Source: Nautilia sp. PV-1
GTDB taxonomy: Bacteria > Campylobacterota > Campylobacteria > Campylobacterales > Nautiliaceae
Assembly: GCF_004006315.1 (NCBI RefSeq)
Contig: NZ_CP026530.1
Span: 1-64,000 of the forward strand
Length of the DNA: 64,000 bases
Reading direction: 5' to 3'
Within the stretch, counting starts at the first letter, position 1, and each line of letters begins with the position of its first letter. A program made the translations under genes and the position numbers. This document shows, one piece after another, positions 21,377 to 28,600 of this stretch. Under the pieces are notes generated by a model. That model was given only the letters and a program-made list of their open reading frames with translations. It made no database searches and was not told the origin of the DNA.

Positions 21377-21796
21377 ATGAAAAAAGCGTTCAGTTTGATT
21401 GAGGTAATGATTGTAGTTGTTATTTTGGGACTTATTGCGTCTCTTGTGGTTCCGAATCTTATAGGTCAGAGCGAACAGGCTAAAAAAAAGCTCGTATGTG
21501 TTCAGATGAAATCCCTTAAAGACGCACTTGATTCTTTTAAAGTAAACGAAGGAAGCTATCCGACAACGGAAGAGGGACTTGAAGCGCTTATTCATAATCC
21601 TGATCCTCAGAAATACAAAAACTATCCTGCAAACGGATTTTTAAGCTCAAAAAAACTGCCGAAAGATCCTTGGGGAAATGATTATATATACGTCAACAAT
21701 GACGGAAACATTGATATTATTTCATTAGGAGCCGACGGAAAAGAAGGCGGAAGCGGAGAAAATAAAGACATAAAATTCAGTGAATGCGAAAATTAG
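21377..21796 (+). CDS. gspG: T2SS major pseudopilin GspG
   Basis: GspG is the main subunit of the pseudopilus piston. The 139 aa protein has a short MKKA leader, the prepilin motif FSLIE with Glu at mature +5, a hydrophobic helix, and the conserved segments YPTTEEGLEAL and DPWGNDYIY. A C-terminal acidic loop (GADGKEGGSGENKDI) resembles the calcium-binding loop of GspG. The residue before cleavage is Ala rather than Gly. gspH overlaps its end by 13 nt. Confidence 0.95.
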   Translation: MKKAFSLIEVMIVVVILGLIASLVVPNLIGQSEQAKKKLVCVQMKSLKDALDSFKVNEGSYPTTEEGLEALIHNPDPQKYKNYPANGFLSSKKLPKDPWGNDYIYVNNDGNIDIISLGADGKEGGSGENKDIKFSECEN

Positions 21797-22236
21797 CTTT
21801 TAGTTTAATCGAACTTATTATTGTAATTCTGATAATAGGGATCGTAAGTTTTCTTGTTATCAGACTTCCCTCTTTTTATTTTTCTTCCGATATTACCGAT
21901 TTGCAAAGCAGACTTTCTCCAAACGGTGAAATAACCGTGTATAAAAACGGCACCGTTGTCAGCAGCAAAAAAGTAATTTTTAACTGTGAAAATCCTGAAG
22001 TGTATGAGTTTATTAACGGAAGTTTTGAGAAAAAAATATATCAAAAAGAAAATGAGAAAACCCCCGTATTTAAATACAGGGTTGAAAACGGAGCGGGGGA
22101 AAGTTTTATATTAAAATGTAAAAATGTCTGGTATGTATTTAAACCGTTTAGGATTTTGAAGTTTAAAAATGAAAATGAAGCCGAAAATACTTTTTTAAAC
22201 AGTAAATATTTTCCTAAAATAGGGAGTTACTATTGA
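21784..22236 (+). CDS. gspH: T2SS minor pseudopilin GspH-like
   Basis: The 150 aa protein begins MRKLA followed by FSLIELIIVILIIGIVSF, a type IV prepilin leader with Ala at -1 and Glu at +5. The rest is a small beta domain. Order G-H-I-J and size support a minor pseudopilin, probably GspH. It overlaps gspG by 13 nt and the next gene by 4 nt. Confidence 0.75.
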   Translation: MRKLAFSLIELIIVILIIGIVSFLVIRLPSFYFSSDITDLQSRLSPNGEITVYKNGTVVSSKKVIFNCENPEVYEFINGSFEKKIYQKENEKTPVFKYRVENGAGESFILKCKNVWYVFKPFRILKFKNENEAENTFLNSKYFPKIGSYY

Positions 22237-22610
22237 AAAAAGCGTTTACTCTGATAGAAATAATGATAAGCGTTGCTATTGTTTTTGTAATAATGAGTGT
22301 AGCTTTACAGATTACTTCGAATGCGAAGCATCTGTTTTTACTAAATAAAGATTATGATACGTTTGTATATAAGTCAAGTGCCGCTCTTTTCGGAAAAGGC
22401 AAAAATTTATATGAAAAACTCAGAGATTTTAATATCCGTAATGACAAAATCATTCATATTTTAAAAAAAGAAAGATTAAATGTGAAAAATGAACTTGAAT
22501 TTTCGGAAAATGAAAATATCAATTCCAAAAATATTCAAATTATTATGAATAAGATAAAAGTATATAATAAAGCCCATCAGGTTAAATATTATTCTGTGGA
22601 AATAAAATGA
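22233..22610 (+). CDS. gspI: T2SS minor pseudopilin GspI-like
   Basis: The 125 aa protein has the prepilin leader MKKA and FTLIEIMISVAIVFVIMSV with Glu at +5, then a short soluble domain. It is assigned GspI by its place between the GspH-like and GspJ-like genes and its small size. It starts with TTG, since the 4-nt overlap with the preceding gene reads ...TATTGAAAAAA, and overlaps the next gene by 4 nt. Confidence 0.7.
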   Translation: MKKAFTLIEIMISVAIVFVIMSVALQITSNAKHLFLLNKDYDTFVYKSSAALFGKGKNLYEKLRDFNIRNDKIIHILKKERLNVKNELEFSENENINSKNIQIIMNKIKVYNKAHQVKYYSVEIK

Positions 22611-23089
22611 AAAAATCTTTTACGTTGATTGAACTTTTGATATCTATAGTGATTCTTTCGATTATGGTGTTTGTTTTAAGCGGGGTGGTTAAAAATATGA
22701 ATATTTCAAAAAACATGCTTCAAAATACTTTAAACAACGAGCACTATAAAAAACTTGCGTTAAAAGTGCTTTATTATGATATTTTAAATGCCAAATATAT
22801 AAATCTTTCTCAAAGAGGGGACTATACGGTAGTTTATATGCAGACTACTGATTCTTTGCATAATATGCCTGCGCCGTATGTTGTATGGTATGTAAGCAAG
22901 ACCGGTAACACATTAATGAGAATGGAAATGCCTAAAAAAGTAACTTTTTTATCAAATGCAAGAAATTATTATTTGGATAAATTTGCACAAAATGTTAAAA
23001 TATTTAAAATATACAGGTATTTTTATAAATATTTTGTTTATATTGATGACGGAAAACCAATTTATTTTGAAATGTATAAAGGATTTTGA
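22607..23089 (+). CDS. gspJ: T2SS minor pseudopilin GspJ-like
   Basis: The 160 aa protein starts MKKS followed by FTLIELLISIVILSIMVFVL, a prepilin leader with Ser at -1 and Glu at +5, and a beta-rich soluble domain. Position after G-H-I suggests GspJ, which caps the pseudopilus with I and K. Its TGA stop overlaps the ATG of the thyX-like gene by one base, which links the T2SS genes to the housekeeping genes behind them. Confidence 0.75.
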   Translation: MKKSFTLIELLISIVILSIMVFVLSGVVKNMNISKNMLQNTLNNEHYKKLALKVLYYDILNAKYINLSQRGDYTVVYMQTTDSLHNMPAPYVVWYVSKTGNTLMRMEMPKKVTFLSNARNYYLDKFAQNVKIFKIYRYFYKYFVYIDDGKPIYFEMYKGF

Positions 23090-24429
23090 TGATTGTAAAA
23101 GCGCTTGAGAGCAGATACAAACCGACCGATATAGCTGTAGGAAGTGCGAGGAGCTGTTATTTCGGCAAGCATATTGTAACTCCTGAAAGTGCGGCTGAGT
23201 GGGATAAAAAGAATGATTTACTAAATTCCATATTTAAAGCCGGGCATCATACGACTCTAATGCATTATAACTTTACGTTTTTAATTGAAGGTATGAGCAG
23301 GCTTTTAATCTGGAGGCTTTTGCACGCGCATCCTTTTTACAATTCCGAGCAGGTAAGCCAGAGATACGCCAAAATGAAAATAGAAAATTTCACTTACCCG
23401 AAAAACGCGGACAGGGAAAAGTGGCAGAAATATTATGAGAATATGTTTTTTTATTATGAAGAGCTTATTTCAAGACTGACTCCGGAAATTGAAAAAGTAC
23501 TTCCAAAGTTTAAGAAAAAAGAAGCGAAAAAAAGGGCCCAGGAGTTTGCAAGATATCTGCTGCCGATGGGTATGAACGCGCATCTTTACCATACCGTAAA
23601 CATCATTACGGCTTTAAGATATATAAATGCCGTAAAGGTGATACCGGAGGCAAAAGCTGAAGCTGAAGAGTTTGTATCTCAAATGAAAAGGGAAATGCTG
23701 AAAATTGATGAAAATTTGGCTCCTTTAATAGAGTTTGCCGAAAATGAAGAAGTAGTGTTTCCGAATATTGATATAGAAAAAATTAAAAAGGCAAAAAACG
23801 TAACCAAAAAGGTTGAGGTGTTTGACATAGTTGATTACGATTTTGATCTCAATGCCAATTATGCGGGAGTGCTCAGAGTTTCAAACATTTATCTTGATGA
23901 AGCGATACTCGGAAGTTTTAATTCTTATATTAAGCTGTCTTTAAGCGCAGATGCTCAAAACCAGCGTCACAGACGCTCACCAGCAGTTAGGCCGAAGCTC
24001 GAGAGCATTTACAAAAGAGATTTTTATATGCCGAAAATATGTAACAGTGTAAAAGAGCTTTATTTAAGGGCTGTTGAGTATTCGTATGATTTTTTTGAAA
24101 ATCAAAAAGAAACATTAGGTTTCGGCGAAGCGGCGTATGCTCTTCTTAATGCACACAATATTGAAATAATAGAACACAACGACTTCCAGGAATTTGCGCA
24201 TAAAGCTCAGATGAGGCTTTGCTATAATGCCCAGGAGGAGATATTCGATATAGTTTACGCACAGGTGGAAGAGCTTAAAAAAGCCGGAGTTAAAGCGGCT
24301 GAAAAATTCATGCCTCCTTGTACACTGAGACATCAGGAAGGTATAAAACCTGTATGTCCTGAAGGAGACAGATTCTGTGGCACTAAAGTGTGGAAAATGG
24401 ATTTTGAGGAGTATGAAAGAATAATTTAG
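23089..24429 (+). CDS. thyX: Long ThyX-like FAD-dependent thymidylate synthase
   Basis: ThyX makes dTMP from dUMP with FAD and methylene-tetrahydrofolate. The 446 aa protein is about twice the usual ThyX length. The first half carries a ThyX-like motif, R-x3-H-x5-NSEQVSQRY, corresponding to RHR-x-x-S-x-N-x-x-S-x-RY. The second half has QNQRHRRSPAVRP and a segment LCYNAQEEI that look like a second ThyX-type fold. The ATG at 23089 overlaps the gspJ stop; an in-frame TTG at 23086 is less likely. The function assignment is by family; the long form is notable. Confidence 0.78.
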   Translation: MIVKALESRYKPTDIAVGSARSCYFGKHIVTPESAAEWDKKNDLLNSIFKAGHHTTLMHYNFTFLIEGMSRLLIWRLLHAHPFYNSEQVSQRYAKMKIENFTYPKNADREKWQKYYENMFFYYEELISRLTPEIEKVLPKFKKKEAKKRAQEFARYLLPMGMNAHLYHTVNIITALRYINAVKVIPEAKAEAEEFVSQMKREMLKIDENLAPLIEFAENEEVVFPNIDIEKIKKAKNVTKKVEVFDIVDYDFDLNANYAGVLRVSNIYLDEAILGSFNSYIKLSLSADAQNQRHRRSPAVRPKLESIYKRDFYMPKICNSVKELYLRAVEYSYDFFENQKETLGFGEAAYALLNAHNIEIIEHNDFQEFAHKAQMRLCYNAQEEIFDIVYAQVEELKKAGVKAAEKFMPPCTLRHQEGIKPVCPEGDRFCGTKVWKMDFEEYERII

Positions 24430-24457
24430 CTGCCTCTCATTGCAAAGGGGGCTTAAA

Positions 24458-24844
24458 ATGGGAATTCAGGATTATTTATATAATGAGTTTGATTCAAATA
24501 TTATCGAAGAATTTTTGATGATGCTTGATATTATGGAAGACAATCTTGATCTGACGATCGAGAGACTGTATACGAATTATGACGAAGCCGTTAACGATTT
24601 ATTCAGAATGTTTCATAATCTGAAATCGGCAACGGCGTATCTGAAAATTGACAGAATTAAAAATTTTGCGCATTTTGTGGAGGACGTGCTTGATAAAGCA
24701 AGGGAAAAACACGATGTAAAAGAAGATCTGATTGACTGGCTGTTTAAAGTGGCTGACCAGTTTCACGAATGGTACGGCAATATAGACAGAAATGAAGAAC
24801 TGGCGCCTCTTCATCCCGATATTTTTAAAGTGCCGAAATTATAA
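24458..24844 (+). CDS. Hpt (histidine phosphotransfer) domain protein
   Basis: This protein of about 128 aa is all-helical and has the Hpt motif FHNLKSATAYL, with a phospho-accepting His followed by Lys three residues later. Such proteins relay phosphate in two-component or chemotaxis systems. No kinase or receiver is adjacent, so the partner is unknown. The ATG at 24458 is preceded by AAAGGGGG, which is better than the upstream in-frame TTG at 24440. Confidence 0.8.
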   Translation: MGIQDYLYNEFDSNIIEEFLMMLDIMEDNLDLTIERLYTNYDEAVNDLFRMFHNLKSATAYLKIDRIKNFAHFVEDVLDKAREKHDVKEDLIDWLFKVADQFHEWYGNIDRNEELAPLHPDIFKVPKL

Positions 24845-24911
24845 TTGTGTTTTTTGAAAAATATTATTTTTTAGAAGATTAATTGATAATATTGATAAAG
24901 AAAGGTTAAAA

Positions 24912-25820
24912 GTGAGAAACAGGGAAAACGAAGCGATTTTTATTGAAAGAATAAATAAAATAAACCCTGAAATTCTTGAAGGGCTGAAAGAAAAAAAAGA
25001 GTTCTCATTCAGAATAAACCGCCATAAGGCTGGGCTTGAAGCGGTTGAAGAGTTAAAAAAAGAAGGATACAATCCCAAGCCTGTGGAATGGAGCGAGTGG
25101 GTGTATACGCTTCCTATAGAAGAGAGGAAAAAAATAACCAAATCCAAAACATATACAGCAAACAAAATATACATACAAAACCTCTCATCCATTATTTCAG
25201 CGCTTTCTCTTGATATAGACAAAAACGACTGGGTGCTTGATCTGGCTGCGGCTCCCGGGGGCAAAAGTTTGATATTCAGCGAAAAAGCCAAAAAAGTCAG
25301 TGCTGTGGAGCCGGATAAAAACAGATTTTTCAGGATGAAAAGAAACTTTAAAGAACACGGTGCCAAAAACATACAGACATACAACAAAGACGGAAGATTC
25401 GTTTATAAAGCCACCGGAGAGATGTTTGACAAGGTTTTTTTGGATGCGCCGTGCAGTTCCGAAGCGCATATAGATTTTGACGAAGGGATAACATGGTGGA
25501 ATCTCAAGAGGGTCAGAAGATTTTCAAAACTTCAAAAAGAGCTTATAATATCGGCTTTTGAAGCTCTAAAACCCGGAGGCGAGATGATATTCGCCACATG
25601 TACGTTTGCTCCGGAAGAAAACGAGGAAAGTGTGGATTTTCTTTTAAACAGGTACGAAAACGCGGAAGTTGTGGATGTGAACCTTCCGATTGACAATGTC
25701 CAAAAAGGTATTACCGAGTGGGAAGACAAAAAATATCACCCGGATGTGGTCAAAACAGTGAGAATACTTCCAAAAGGCGCATATTCAGGGTTTTATTTCG
25801 CAAGGATAAAAAAACACTAA
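24912..25820 (+). CDS. RsmB/NOP2-family RNA (cytosine-5) methyltransferase
   Basis: The 302 aa enzyme transfers a methyl group from SAM to cytosine C5 in RNA. SAM motif I is DLAAAPGGKS, and the catalytic motifs are DAPCSS and ATCTFAPEENE, which carry the two family cysteines. It lacks a recognisable N-terminal NusB-like domain, so the RNA target is uncertain (RsmF or RsmB like). The start is GTG at 24912 with AAAGG upstream. It ends convergently with the LPP20 gene, overlapping by 4 nt. Confidence 0.88.
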   Translation: MRNRENEAIFIERINKINPEILEGLKEKKEFSFRINRHKAGLEAVEELKKEGYNPKPVEWSEWVYTLPIEERKKITKSKTYTANKIYIQNLSSIISALSLDIDKNDWVLDLAAAPGGKSLIFSEKAKKVSAVEPDKNRFFRMKRNFKEHGAKNIQTYNKDGRFVYKATGEMFDKVFLDAPCSSEAHIDFDEGITWWNLKRVRRFSKLQKELIISAFEALKPGGEMIFATCTFAPEENEESVDFLLNRYENAEVVDVNLPIDNVQKGITEWEDKKYHPDVVKTVRILPKGAYSGFYFARIKKH

Positions 25821-26692
25821 AATATCTGTTTTAAAAGGTTTAAAAGCCTTTTTTTATATTCTTCTTTTGCAAAAAATTCAGCTTCTTTAAAACTTGATGC
25901 CGATTTTCCAAGAAACGTAATCGTGTAAGGAGCATTTAAAAATACAGTGGCTTTGCCTTTTATAAGATAATAATTAAACAGTTTTAGTTTTTTGACTGAT
26001 ATAATTATTTTAATTTCGTTTTTAGAGTGTTTGTCTATATTTAAATATTTAGACAACACTTCAGCGCTCGGTGTTTTGTATATGTTTGCGGATATTTTGA
26101 ATTTTGTGTTTAATATAATTTTTCGGGCTTTATTTTCAATTTTTTGTATCTGATTAATATAGCCGTCTATCGGTTCTCCCAAAGATTCTAAAATAAAAAT
26201 ACGGCTTTTTATTTTTTTGATCGTTTTTAAGGCATGATATGCTTTTATAACTTTTTTTATCGGAGAATCTGCGGAAAAATTAACAGAGCCGATTTGCATA
26301 TTTATTTTATGTTTCAGGTTTGATATGAGTTTTTGTTTGTTGACTCTCAGTAAAACGTAATATTTACCGTCTTCTTTTTTCAGTTTTATTATTTCGTAAT
26401 TGTTAAAATCGATATTTTTTATCTGCGTGTTTATCTGCTGGTATATTTCGCTGTATGTTTTTTGATTGTGAATGCCTTTGTTGATTACGAAACTTGATGA
26501 TATTTTTACGTTTATTCTGGAAGCTATGTCGTTTAAAGCGTTTTTTAAAGCGTTTTCTTTCGTGTAGCCTTCGGCGGAAGAGTAAAAATATAAAGTTGTG
26601 TCTTTTGGAGTGTTAACATACCATTTCGGAATTTGAGGCGAGCCGCATGAAACAAAAAGAAAAACCGTTAAATAAATTAAAAACTTCTTCAT
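25817..26692 (-). CDS. LPP20-family lipoprotein
   Basis: The roughly 291 aa protein has a lipoprotein signal with Cys in FVSCGSP. An LPP20-type domain follows, shown by IPKWYVNTP, the YSSAEGYTKENALKNAL stretch and the later YYVLLRVNKQKL segment. Related proteins include H. pylori Lpp20 and Campylobacter FlgP, so a flagellar outer-membrane role is possible but not shown. The ATG at 26692 overlaps the stop of the upstream gene by one base (TAATG). A start 5 codons further upstream is less likely. Confidence 0.78.
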   Translation of the reverse strand: MKKFLIYLTVFLFVSCGSPQIPKWYVNTPKDTTLYFYSSAEGYTKENALKNALNDIASRINVKISSSFVINKGIHNQKTYSEIYQQINTQIKNIDFNNYEIIKLKKEDGKYYVLLRVNKQKLISNLKHKINMQIGSVNFSADSPIKKVIKAYHALKTIKKIKSRIFILESLGEPIDGYINQIQKIENKARKIILNTKFKISANIYKTPSAEVLSKYLNIDKHSKNEIKIIISVKKLKLFNYYLIKGKATVFLNAPYTITFLGKSASSFKEAEFFAKEEYKKRLLNLLKQIF

Positions 26693-27630
26693 TAAAACAG
26701 ATCCCAAAAAGACGTATTAAAATCAGGTATTACCATATCGCCTATTTCAAGTTTCGCATTGTCGTTTAGATCTGTTTTTATCCAGCATGAGTTGTCGAAT
26801 ATTATATTGCTCACAGTCCCTTCGCCTATTTTGTATTTTTCTATTTCTCCCGTAACGGGGTCTTTTTGAAGTCTGTAAATATTCAGTTTAAGCCCCTCAT
26901 ACATGCCCTGGTTTTTGCCGAGTGTTATTTTTGCTATTAAATCGTCTCCGTCCGTTTTTACTTCATATATGTATCCTTTGGGAGCGAAAAATCTTTTTAG
27001 TGAACTGTATGCGTATTCTGCGGCTTTACCTGATGATTTTATAATTAAATTCGGATAAAACCTTTTATAAGAAACTGTATCGCTGAATGATGAACAGGCC
27101 TGAAAATTTTCACTTAAAGCGTTATTTAAATCCGGCAGGGCAAGTACGTCGATATGAAGCTGCGTACAGGCTTCATATGAGTAATAAGGAGGAGAATATT
27201 TAAGTTTTTTGCCGTTTTTTGTTTTTATGTAGTAATAGTAGCCTTTATGGTAAAAAGGAGTGTATGTTACATTGACAATACGGCCTTTGATTATATAGTC
27301 CGCTCCCAAATCGGAATCGGTTTCTTTGGATATTTCGGCTGCTTTTACTTCTTCGTTTATTTTATCGGGTGTAATGACTCTTAAAATTTTTACGAATCTA
27401 GAAGATGATAAAAGATTTTTTAACGTATAAAAAGTATCAGAAGAAACATCTATATGTCTGAATCTGTATTTTGGAAATTTTACCATGGATATTTTTTTTA
27501 TTTTGGGTGAAAAATTTGAAGGAGCCGCACTGTTTTTAGGTACGTAATACGGTCTGTAATCGGCAAGATTGATCTTGTTTGAACATCCTAAAAACAACAG
27601 TGCCGGTAAAAGAAAAAAGAGAAATCTCAT
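26692..27630 (-). CDS. Outer-membrane lipoprotein, possibly FlgT/CsgG-like
   Basis: The 312 aa protein has a lipobox at LFLGCSN, then an alpha-beta region (ADYIIKGRIVNVTYTPF) and a C-terminal beta-barrel-like or SH3-like region (KNQGMYEGLKLNIYR). The pattern of a lipoprotein with a ligand-binding middle and an SH3-like end beside an LPP20 gene resembles FlgO/FlgP/FlgT sets, but I cannot confirm the family. It overlaps the next gene (TAATG) and directly follows the 77 aa gene. Confidence 0.6.
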   Translation of the reverse strand: MRFLFFLLPALLFLGCSNKINLADYRPYYVPKNSAAPSNFSPKIKKISMVKFPKYRFRHIDVSSDTFYTLKNLLSSSRFVKILRVITPDKINEEVKAAEISKETDSDLGADYIIKGRIVNVTYTPFYHKGYYYYIKTKNGKKLKYSPPYYSYEACTQLHIDVLALPDLNNALSENFQACSSFSDTVSYKRFYPNLIIKSSGKAAEYAYSSLKRFFAPKGYIYEVKTDGDDLIAKITLGKNQGMYEGLKLNIYRLQKDPVTGEIEKYKIGEGTVSNIIFDNSCWIKTDLNDNAKLEIGDMVIPDFNTSFWDLF

Positions 27631-27863
27631 TATTTGGCGAATTTCTCTTTTGCAGCTTTAAGAGCCGCTATAACGTCGTCAATGTTTTCATAGGGAATAT
27701 GCGCTTTCCAGTCCGGTTTTTCATTGTCTCCGTTTAGAGAAATACCGATACTTACAACAGGTTTGCTGCCTTCTCCGTAAGGTTCTTTAATGTGTGATAC
27801 GGTAATTAACCCTTCTTTTGTGTTTGCAAGAGGAAATTCCGCTATAACTGTGTTTGTTTTCAT
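27630..27863 (-). CDS. Small conserved-looking protein, function unknown
   Basis: This 77 aa acidic, soluble protein has no signal or membrane segment. It begins MKTNTVIAEFPLANT and ends in a helical AALKAAKEKFAK. Strand and helix alternate, suggesting a compact alpha-beta fold. AAAAGGCTTCAC precedes the ATG. Its stop overlaps the start of the lipoprotein gene by one base, so it heads the three-gene lipoprotein operon. Confidence 0.65.
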   Translation of the reverse strand: MKTNTVIAEFPLANTKEGLITVSHIKEPYGEGSKPVVSIGISLNGDNEKPDWKAHIPYENIDDVIAALKAAKEKFAK

Positions 27864-27911
27864 GTGAAGCCTTTTTATTAATTATATCATTTTAGATCTA
27901 AAAAGTGAAAG

Positions 27912-28031
27912 AAAGTTATTAAGGTTGGTTAAGTTTTTAAGTTAGTTGAAGTTTATTCAAGTAATCCTAATAATCTCAATAATTTCAACAACTCTAACAA
28001 CCTTAATTAACTTATAAACCTTAATAACTTT
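27912..28031. repeat. Periodic 9-bp-type repeat tract with terminal inverted repeat
   Basis: The gap downstream of the ATPase operon is a run of degenerate units ending in AAG. On the minus strand the right half reads GTTATTAAG, GTTTATAAG, TTAATTAAG, GTTGTTAGA, GTTGTTGAA, ATTATTGAG and so on. The outermost 15 bases are a perfect inverted pair (27912-27926 and 28017-28031, AAAGTTATTAAGGTT), so the RNA could fold on itself. Similar tracts lie at 45724-45877 and 49795-49874. Confidence 0.6.
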
Positions 28032-28600
28032 TATTTCAGCTTTTTAATTACCGCTATAAATTCCCTTTCGCTTTCTTCAAGATATGTTTTGATTTCTTTT
28101 ATCTCTTTTTCGTATTTGGGAATGTAGTGGTATTTAAGGGCGTTTACCCTTACAAGCGTCTGTTTGAGTTCCGTTGAGAGTTTCCATATTTTTATTTCGA
28201 GCTCCGCAAGTTCGAGTATCATTTTCAGGCACTTAAAAAAACTTTCCCTCGCCAGATCTTCAAAAATATCGGTATTAAGGCTTATTTGGGGTTTTTGTGT
28301 TATTTTAAAGTCGATTTTCGGAATAACGATTCCCAAAAAGCTTTTTTGAACTACTTTTAGTTCTGTTTTGACAAAAGATTCAAAAGAGAGGTTTTGGTTT
28401 TCCATGAGAGCTTTTATGAGGATATTGTAGCTGCTTTTGACGGTTTCGTTGAGCTCTTTTCTTCTTTTGTCGACAGTGTCGGCAATCTGCATAATTTCTT
28501 TAAGCAGGATATCCCTTTTTTTGCTTAAAATCTCCTCGCCTTCGTTTACGATTTCCAGGTCTTTTTTCAATTCAAGAAGAGTGGATTTATTCTTTATCAT
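28031..28600 (-). CDS. atpD: V/A-type ATPase subunit D (central stalk)
   Basis: Subunit D is the rotor shaft of V/A-type ATPases, equivalent to F-type gamma. The 189 aa protein shows the two long terminal coiled-coil helices of the D family, starting with the typical KSTLLELKKDLEIVNEGEEIL and ending in an acidic, basic-tailed helix. It is the last gene of the operon and overlaps subunit B by 14 nt. GGAGAAATTT precedes the ATG. Confidence 0.9.
   Translation of the reverse strand: MIKNKSTLLELKKDLEIVNEGEEILSKKRDILLKEIMQIADTVDKRRKELNETVKSSYNILIKALMENQNLSFESFVKTELKVVQKSFLGIVIPKIDFKITQKPQISLNTDIFEDLARESFFKCLKMILELAELEIKIWKLSTELKQTLVRVNALKYHYIPKYEKEIKEIKTYLEESEREFIAVIKKLK

Noticed and set aside
24839-25387. 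182-aa minus-strand ORF over the RNA methyltransferase gene
   Set aside because: It mirrors a gene with clear catalytic motifs. Its Ser/Leu/Phe-rich sequence is typical of antisense frames.
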